From NCBI GenBank assembly GCA_934149105.1, contig CAKPDP010000011.1, positions 1 to 27,933 of the forward strand: a stretch of DNA of 27,933 nt. Direction: 5' to 3'. This document shows, in pieces, positions 23,701 to 27,933 of this stretch (its first letter is position 1; every line of letters begins with the position of its first letter). Origin of the DNA: an uncultured Bacilli bacterium. GTDB lineage: Bacteria > Bacillota_I > Bacilli_A > RF39 > UBA660. The notes below the pieces were generated by a model. That model saw only the letters and a list, made by a program, of their open reading frames with translations. It was not told the origin of the DNA and ran no database searches. The translations under genes were made by a program, and so were the position numbers.

Positions 23701-25730
23701 ATAGTTGTTAGAAGAAAACAGATAATTAGGCCACAAAAAGTAGGAATAAGTAGCGATAAAATAGTCCAAAGAAGACTTTTAGTTTCTTTATAGATAGTAA
23801 GAGTGGTAGTAGAACAAGGGAAATGAAGAGTAGAAAAGATTAAAGTAGAGATTGCTGTTAATGTAGTCCAACCATTAGTTGTTAATAGTAATTTTAGAGA
23901 AGTTAAATCGGTATAGTTAGTTATGATACTAGATGATGTATAGATCATGAGAATTATAGGCATAACAATTTCATTAGCGGGAAAACCTAAGATGAAACCT
24001 AACATAATAGCACCATCAAGACCAAAAATAAGGGCTAAAGGGTTTAAAAAATTGGCAATAATAGTTAAAATATTAGTATTATTGATGGTTATATTAGCTA
24101 GAAGATAGATTATTACGCCAGCGGGAGCCGCTATGGTAAGAGATCTTAGTAAGACAAAGATAGTTCTATCAAAGATACTACGAATAATTACTTTAATAAT
24201 TTGGGGTTTACGATATGGAGGAAGCTCTAGAATGAAGGAATTAGGAGTTTCAGGGAGAAGAAATTTAGATAAGATCTTGGAGACGATAAAAGTAATAATG
24301 ATACCAAGAATTATTATTAATATTAAGAAGAAGGCTTTTAATAAAGATGAGGTTAAGGTATTGGTATCAGGAATTAAGAACATGGAAATAAGAGCGATAA
24401 GGAGAGGAAAGCGACCATTACAGGGCATAAAGGCATTAGTAATAATGGCTATTAAGCGTTCTTTCTTAGTATCAATGATACGGCAGCCGGTGACACCGAC
24501 AGCATTACAACCAAAGCCCATACACATAGTTAAGGCTTGTTTCCCGCAAGTATGACATTTATGAAAACATTTATCGAGATTGAAAGATATTCTAGGTAAG
24601 TAGCCTAAATCTTCTAAGATAGTGAATAAGGGAAAGAAGATGGCCATAGGCGGTAACATAACAGAGATAATCCAGTAGACAGTACGATATAGACCATAGA
24701 CTAAGCAATTGGTAAGAAATGGTGGTAAAAAAGAGAAGAAAGACAAGAGATGAGGCTCGAATCTAGAGAATAATTGGAATAAATAGTTAGAGGGATAGTT
24801 ACTACCAATGATAGTTAACCAAAGAATTAGAAAGAAAGTTAAAAGCATTAGAGGAATACCAGTAATTTTATTAGTTAAGAGCTTGTCGATAAGAATATTT
24901 TTATGGAAATAATTTGGATTAGAATAGTTAATAGTTTGGGTAGATATTTCATGACACTTAGTTATAATAGTCTTAATAATTAAATCTTTTAGAGAGGTGT
25001 TAGATAGTTTAGGTTTAAGATCTTGAAGAATCTTTTGAAGTTCTAGATCAGTAGTAAAGTTATAGTTAAGAATAGTTTCAAGAGAAGTTTGAAGAGTTTT
25101 ATCATCATCTAATAATTTAAGACTTAACCATTTTGGATTAATATTTAGATTTAGGGTATCTAGATAAGTAATTAAGGGTTTGATAGAAGTTTCTAAAGAA
25201 TCAGGATAAGTTATATTTAAATAAGTTTTACGAGGATTTAGGGCTGTTAATTCGATTAGATCTTTTAATTCATCTAGACCTCTATTGGTAGTAGCAGAGG
25301 TAGTTAGAACAGGAACTTTTAGAAGTTTAGATAGTTTAGGAATATCGATAGTGATTTTCTTTTTTTGAGCTTCATCGATTAGATTTAGACAGAGAATAAC
25401 ATTAGGAGTTAATTCCATTATTTGGAGAGCAAGGTTAAGATTTCTTTCTAGAGAAGTAGCATCTAGAATAATAACTGTAACATCAGACTTATTAGAGAGA
25501 AGAAAGTCTCTAGCTATTTGTTCTTCCTGAGAATTAGAATTTAAAGAATAAGTTCCCGGTAGATCATAGATAGTATAAGTAGTATTATGATATTTATAAC
25601 TACCAATAGCATTACCAACGGTTTTACCGGGCCAATTACCAGTATGTTGTTTAAGGCCAGTAAGACTATTAAAAATAGTACTTTTTCCAACATTAGGATT
25701 ACCCGCTAAGGTAATAGTTATATTATTCAT
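23682..25730 (-). CDS. feoB: Ferrous iron transporter FeoB
   Basis: FeoB imports Fe2+ across the membrane. The 682-residue protein begins with a G domain: G1 GNPNVGKST (9-17), switch region GNWPGKTVGN, G3 DLPGTYSL, G4 as NLID, G5 TSATTNRGLDEL. A helical spacer follows, then about eight to ten membrane segments with two Gate domains, including GFGCNAVGVTGCRIID and MPCNGRFPLLIAL, whose cysteines are typical of the clostridial subtype. Length is usual for this subtype. It overlaps feoA by eight bases and carries AAAGGTG within feoA, indicating translational coupling. No Fur-box-like sequence is evident upstream. Confidence 0.96.
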   Translation of the reverse strand: MNNITITLAGNPNVGKSTIFNSLTGLKQHTGNWPGKTVGNAIGSYKYHNTTYTIYDLPGTYSLNSNSQEEQIARDFLLSNKSDVTVIILDATSLERNLNLALQIMELTPNVILCLNLIDEAQKKKITIDIPKLSKLLKVPVLTTSATTNRGLDELKDLIELTALNPRKTYLNITYPDSLETSIKPLITYLDTLNLNINPKWLSLKLLDDDKTLQTSLETILNYNFTTDLELQKILQDLKPKLSNTSLKDLIIKTIITKCHEISTQTINYSNPNYFHKNILIDKLLTNKITGIPLMLLTFFLILWLTIIGSNYPSNYLFQLFSRFEPHLLSFFSFLPPFLTNCLVYGLYRTVYWIISVMLPPMAIFFPLFTILEDLGYLPRISFNLDKCFHKCHTCGKQALTMCMGFGCNAVGVTGCRIIDTKKERLIAIITNAFMPCNGRFPLLIALISMFLIPDTNTLTSSLLKAFFLILIIILGIIITFIVSKILSKFLLPETPNSFILELPPYRKPQIIKVIIRSIFDRTIFVLLRSLTIAAPAGVIIYLLANITINNTNILTIIANFLNPLALIFGLDGAIMLGFILGFPANEIVMPIILMIYTSSSIITNYTDLTSLKLLLTTNGWTTLTAISTLIFSTLHFPCSTTTLTIYKETKSLLWTILSLLIPTFCGLIICFLLTTIYNIIL

Positions 25731-25953
25731 AGGACACCTTTATTTCTTTAGCATCTTTATCTCTTATGGCAATAAGAGTATTTTTTATTAAATAGGCTTT
25801 AGGATCTTTAAAGGGACTAGTATAAACTAGTGTTACTTTAGTACCGGGAATTAACCCAATATCTAAAAGTCTTCTTTTTATCTGGCATTTATCATTAATA
25901 GAAGATACTATAACAGTATCATTAATTTTAATATCATTTAAGTTATTTAACAT
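25723..25953 (-). CDS. feoA: Ferrous iron transport protein A
   Basis: FeoA is a small cytoplasmic SH3-like protein that assists FeoB. The 76-residue product has the signature RRLLDIGLIPGTKV followed by PFKDPKAY, and a final strand with IAIRDKDAKEIKV. It heads the feoAB operon, overlapping feoB by eight bases. AAGTAGG lies about ten bases before the ATG. The upstream region contains a 10-bp inverted repeat (26039-26078) but no recognisable metal-regulator box. Confidence 0.95.
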   Translation of the reverse strand: MLNNLNDIKINDTVIVSSINDKCQIKRRLLDIGLIPGTKVTLVYTSPFKDPKAYLIKNTLIAIRDKDAKEIKVSYE

Positions 25954-26038
25954 AATTATAACCTACTTTCTTAACTATAATAATTTATGTAGAAGATTTA
26001 TTTTGGTTAATAGTTAAATGTAGTTTCTTATTTAGATA

Positions 26039-26078
26039 CTAAATATTATTAGGTTATAGCTTTAGGGATAATATTTAG
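26039..26078. repeat. 10-bp inverted repeat upstream of feoA
   Basis: CTAAATATTA (26039-26048) and TAATATTTAG (26069-26078) are exact inverted copies around 20 bases. There is no following T-run, so a normal intrinsic terminator is unlikely; it sits just after the end of the decayed gene at 26080. Confidence 0.5.
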
Positions 26079-26079
26079 A

Positions 26080-26367
26080 TTAGTTTAAGATATTATTTGA
26101 TAGTTTTTGGTAGGCTTTACTAGTTTTAGTTAATGATGTATGGGAAGTACTGTTTCCGTTACCGGAACTTATTTTGTTGGTAGATGATAAAGAGATGCAG
26201 TATCATAATTATTAGGTGAACATGATGTCCATTTTGATAAGTAATTTAACGATCATAGATATTTTAACATTAGCACTGACACAAAAATAAGCATAAGTAC
26301 TCGTAGTGAGCACTACTACAATAGTCATCACTAGAACTAGCAAATAAAGTCTTATTCTTTTCTTCAT
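26080..26367 (-). pseudogene. Decayed exported-protein gene
   Basis: From ATG at 26367 (GAGGG eight bases upstream) a 49-residue frame encodes a signal-peptide-like start: MKKRIRLYLLVL, a hydrophobic core, then STYAYFCVSANV. It then stops. Coding-like sequence continues in another frame (LSKWTSCSPNNYDTASLYHL) and then a third (SSGNGNSTSHTSLTK...SNNILN) to a stop at 26080, implying at least two frameshifts. The TYAYF motif after the core resembles TasA/CalY-type secreted proteins, but this is only a resemblance. It is followed on the same strand by feoAB. A real short 49-residue secreted peptide is the alternative. Confidence 0.5.
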
Positions 26368-26413
26368 CTTAATACCCTCAATTACCTATATATTAACTAT
26401 ATTGTAGTTTATC

Positions 26414-26438
26414 AAAAAAAGAGCAACTAAATGCTCTT
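26414..26438 (-). terminator. Terminator of rnc
   Basis: On the minus strand AAGAGCA (26438-26432 complement) pairs over 7 bp with TGCTCTT, loop of six bases, followed by further T to 26414. It lies 18 bases after the rnc stop. Confidence 0.85.
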
Positions 26439-26455
26439 AAATTGAGAGGGAAAGA

Positions 26456-27112
26456 TTAGATTTTTTGAGCCTGTTTAGATAAGGCTATTTTAGCAGCCTC
26501 TTGCTCGGCTTGTTTCTTGCTGTGCCCTATCCCCTTTCCCATTACGATATCATCAACTTTAACGATACATGTAAAAGTTTTGTTATGAGATGGTCCTTGT
26601 TCATCTATTATTTCATAGACAACACTTTGTTTAACGGTTTGAACTAATTCTTGTAATTTAGATTTATAATCTTGTAAAAATTCAACTTTATTATTTATAT
26701 ATTTAACGATGATATTGAGAATTAAATCTTTAGTGAATTCAAAGCCTCGTTCTAGGTAAGTAGCTCCAATAAAGGCTTCAAAGACATCTGCTAGAATGGT
26801 ATCATTAGCTTCTGGTTCTCCACTACCAAGACGAATATATTCATTAAAATCAAGATCTTTAGCATATGTAGCACAGGCAGCTTCACAAACATAACTGGCA
26901 CGCATTTTAGTCATATTTCCTTCTTCTAGGTGTCTTTCGTTATAAAGGTAATCACTCATTGTTAATTCTAAAACAGCATCTCCTAAGAATTCTAATCTTT
27001 CGTAGTTTATAGCTTCAGGGTGTTCATTAGTGTATGAGGTATGGGTAAATGCTTCTATATATAATTCTTTATTGATAGGTTCAAATTTTAATTTATTAAA
27101 TACTTTTTCCAT
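26456..27112 (-). CDS. rnc: Ribonuclease III
   Basis: RNase III cuts double-stranded RNA, including rRNA precursors. The 218-residue protein has the family signature ERLEFLGDAVLELTMSDYLY (39-58) and the second acidic site DVFEAFIGATYLERG, with all metal-binding acidic residues kept. A C-terminal double-stranded-RNA-binding domain spans about 147-215 (YKSKLQELVQ to KQAEQEAAKIAL). AAGGAGG lies seven bases before the ATG. It has its own promoter at 27130-27158 and a terminator, so it is a single-gene unit. smc and ftsY, frequent neighbours, are not here. Confidence 0.96.
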   Translation of the reverse strand: MEKVFNKLKFEPINKELYIEAFTHTSYTNEHPEAINYERLEFLGDAVLELTMSDYLYNERHLEEGNMTKMRASYVCEAACATYAKDLDFNEYIRLGSGEPEANDTILADVFEAFIGATYLERGFEFTKDLILNIIVKYINNKVEFLQDYKSKLQELVQTVKQSVVYEIIDEQGPSHNKTFTCIVKVDDIVMGKGIGHSKKQAEQEAAKIALSKQAQKI

Positions 27113-27129
27113 GATAGGCCTCCTTGTTA

Positions 27130-27158
27130 ATTATAGCAGAAATATTAGGGATTAGCAA
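27130..27158 (-). promoter_or_regulatory. Promoter of rnc
   Basis: On the minus strand TTGCTA (27158-27153), 17 bases, TATAAT (27135-27130), with TGC before the -10 (extended -10). The transcript would start near 27123, within the AAGGAGG at 27125-27119, giving a leader of about 11 bases. Confidence 0.7.
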
Positions 27159-27197
27159 CTGGGAAGGATGGTTAAATACTGAGGAATGAAAGTTGGT

Positions 27198-27933
27198 TTA
27201 ACGATGACATTCACTACTAATTTTCGTACAACTTGGGGCTTCCCTATTTTTTTGAAGGCATTCATATCTATAGTAATTACAGTTACCAGCATAGTCACAG
27301 GCTTTGTAAAATATTATATTAGTACCGACGGTGTTAAAATTCCTGTCAAGTTCTGCTTCTATACTTTTATAATCGTTAATTATGTTACTACTAGAATACC
27401 AATTTTTGTTACTGCAACAGTAATCAGCACTACAACCTGAATAACAATAATTATAACCAGAAGTTTCTTCATTGAGATATGCATCGGAAAATTTTGCTAC
27501 TACGTTCCATTTTGAGACAGAACTACTTTGATAACTAGTACTATCTATTTCTACAGTAGGGCAAGTTTTGTCTATTTTAACAACTGTGGATTTTATTGTA
27601 CAATTTTTATCTTTATCACATATTCGGATATAAGCAGTTCTATTTATGTCTTCTTTCCATTTATCTATATAAGATGATTTTTTATCTTCTTGGGGACCAT
27701 AATCATACCACACTTTTTTGTCAAGGCTCCATTGCAAACTATCAGGATCTATGCCACTTCCTTTATCTGAGTATTTGTATGTAATGTCAAACTCAGAAGT
27801 TGACCATTCATTGTTATGAGGGTTTTCTATTATTAATATGGGAGCAATGTCATCAACCCATCTAGCATAAATAGTTTGATTATTAGTTACATTAACTGTG
27901 CTACTAGCAGTAATTTTACTACCACCATCTAGA
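27198..27933 (-). CDS. C-terminal part of a secreted repeat protein (cut by window edge)
   Basis: The frame is open to the right edge, so the N terminus is missing; 244 residues are visible. The first residues (GGSKITASSTVNVTNNQTIYARW) fit the end of a Flg_new/InlB-B-type repeat, the kind found in large surface proteins of Gram-positive bacteria. Two Ig-like modules follow: one begins DDIAPILIIENP, the next DKTCPTVEIDST. The last part is Cys-rich (CYSGCSADYCC, KACDYAGNC), suggesting disulfides outside the cell. No LPXTG sorting signal or C-terminal membrane helix is present, so anchoring must be by another part. An internal TTG at 27737 is not the real start. No clear terminator separates it from rnc. 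Confidence 0.75.
   Translation of the reverse strand, partial: LDGGSKITASSTVNVTNNQTIYARWVDDIAPILIIENPHNNEWSTSEFDITYKYSDKGSGIDPDSLQWSLDKKVWYDYGPQEDKKSSYIDKWKEDINRTAYIRICDKDKNCTIKSTVVKIDKTCPTVEIDSTSYQSSSVSKWNVVAKFSDAYLNEETSGYNYCYSGCSADYCCSNKNWYSSSNIINDYKSIEAELDRNFNTVGTNIIFYKACDYAGNCNYYRYECLQKNREAPSCTKISSECHR

Noticed and set aside
24133..24555. Long open frame antisense to feoB (140 codons)
   Set aside because: It lies wholly inside feoB, whose protein is strongly conserved there; the frame has no ribosome binding site and its sequence is low-complexity and basic.
27198..27737. Separate 179-residue gene starting at 27737
   Set aside because: The start would be an internal TTG without ribosome binding site, and the frame stays open to the window edge with domain-like sequence upstream.
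1..27933. CRISPR array, insertion sequence or prophage
   Set aside because: No regularly spaced repeats with unique spacers, no transposase or phage genes, and no terminal repeats with target duplications were seen.

Overview
The window looks like chromosomal sequence from a very AT-rich, low-GC Gram-positive bacterium (Bacillota, class Bacilli or a relative). It uses the standard bacterial code: TGG is the Trp codon and TAA, TAG and TGA are all used as stops. An adjacent spoIIGA-sigE pair and a ylbJ-like gene suggest an endospore former, or a lineage that recently was one. Compact operons, short leaders and several proteins of no recognised family would suit an uncultured gut Bacilli lineage, but the species cannot be fixed from this window.

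Layout. Bases 1-484 hold no convincing gene, but a strong promoter with an A/T-rich upstream region fires leftward out of the window. An Ig-like/serine-hydrolase membrane protein (485-1939, +) converges on a minus-strand group: pyrimidine phosphorylase, scpB and scpA (1969-4576). A small HTH regulator and a small divergent protein (4802-5377) share an intergenic region with a perfect palindrome. Then, on the minus strand, come spoIIGA-sigE (5503-6981), parE followed by a 557-residue protein with leucine-rich-like repeats (7034-10647), and a single-pass membrane protein (10738-11679). A small plus-strand membrane peptide and tRNA-Leu(CAA) follow. A Na+/amino-acid symporter gene (-) and a Sel1-repeat protein gene (+) are divergent.

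The region 15173-20516 is one minus-strand operon: secG, rnr, two tandem capA-like genes and smpB. It is an RNA-decay and ribosome-rescue operon into which two surface phosphoesterase-like genes have been placed. A consensus promoter then drives tRNA-Ala and tRNA-Pro (+), converging on a gene for a MvaI/BcnI-type restriction-endonuclease-fold protein that appears to lack the catalytic residues. The ylbL-type PDZ/Lon protease and ylbJ are divergent. feoA-feoB (Fe2+ uptake) overlap ylbJ tail to tail. A decayed exported-protein gene precedes rnc (RNase III). The right edge cuts a large secreted protein with a Flg_new/InlB-B-type repeat and Ig-like domains.

Most likely novelty: the apparently inactive MvaI/BcnI-like protein with no methyltransferase beside it, and the 557-aa repeat protein placed between parE and the sporulation sigma operon. 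Secondary points are an active-site substitution in the pyrimidine phosphorylase, C33 in tRNA-Ala, a palindromic candidate operator at the HTH gene, and repeated very short leaders in which the Shine-Dalgarno lies at the predicted transcription start.
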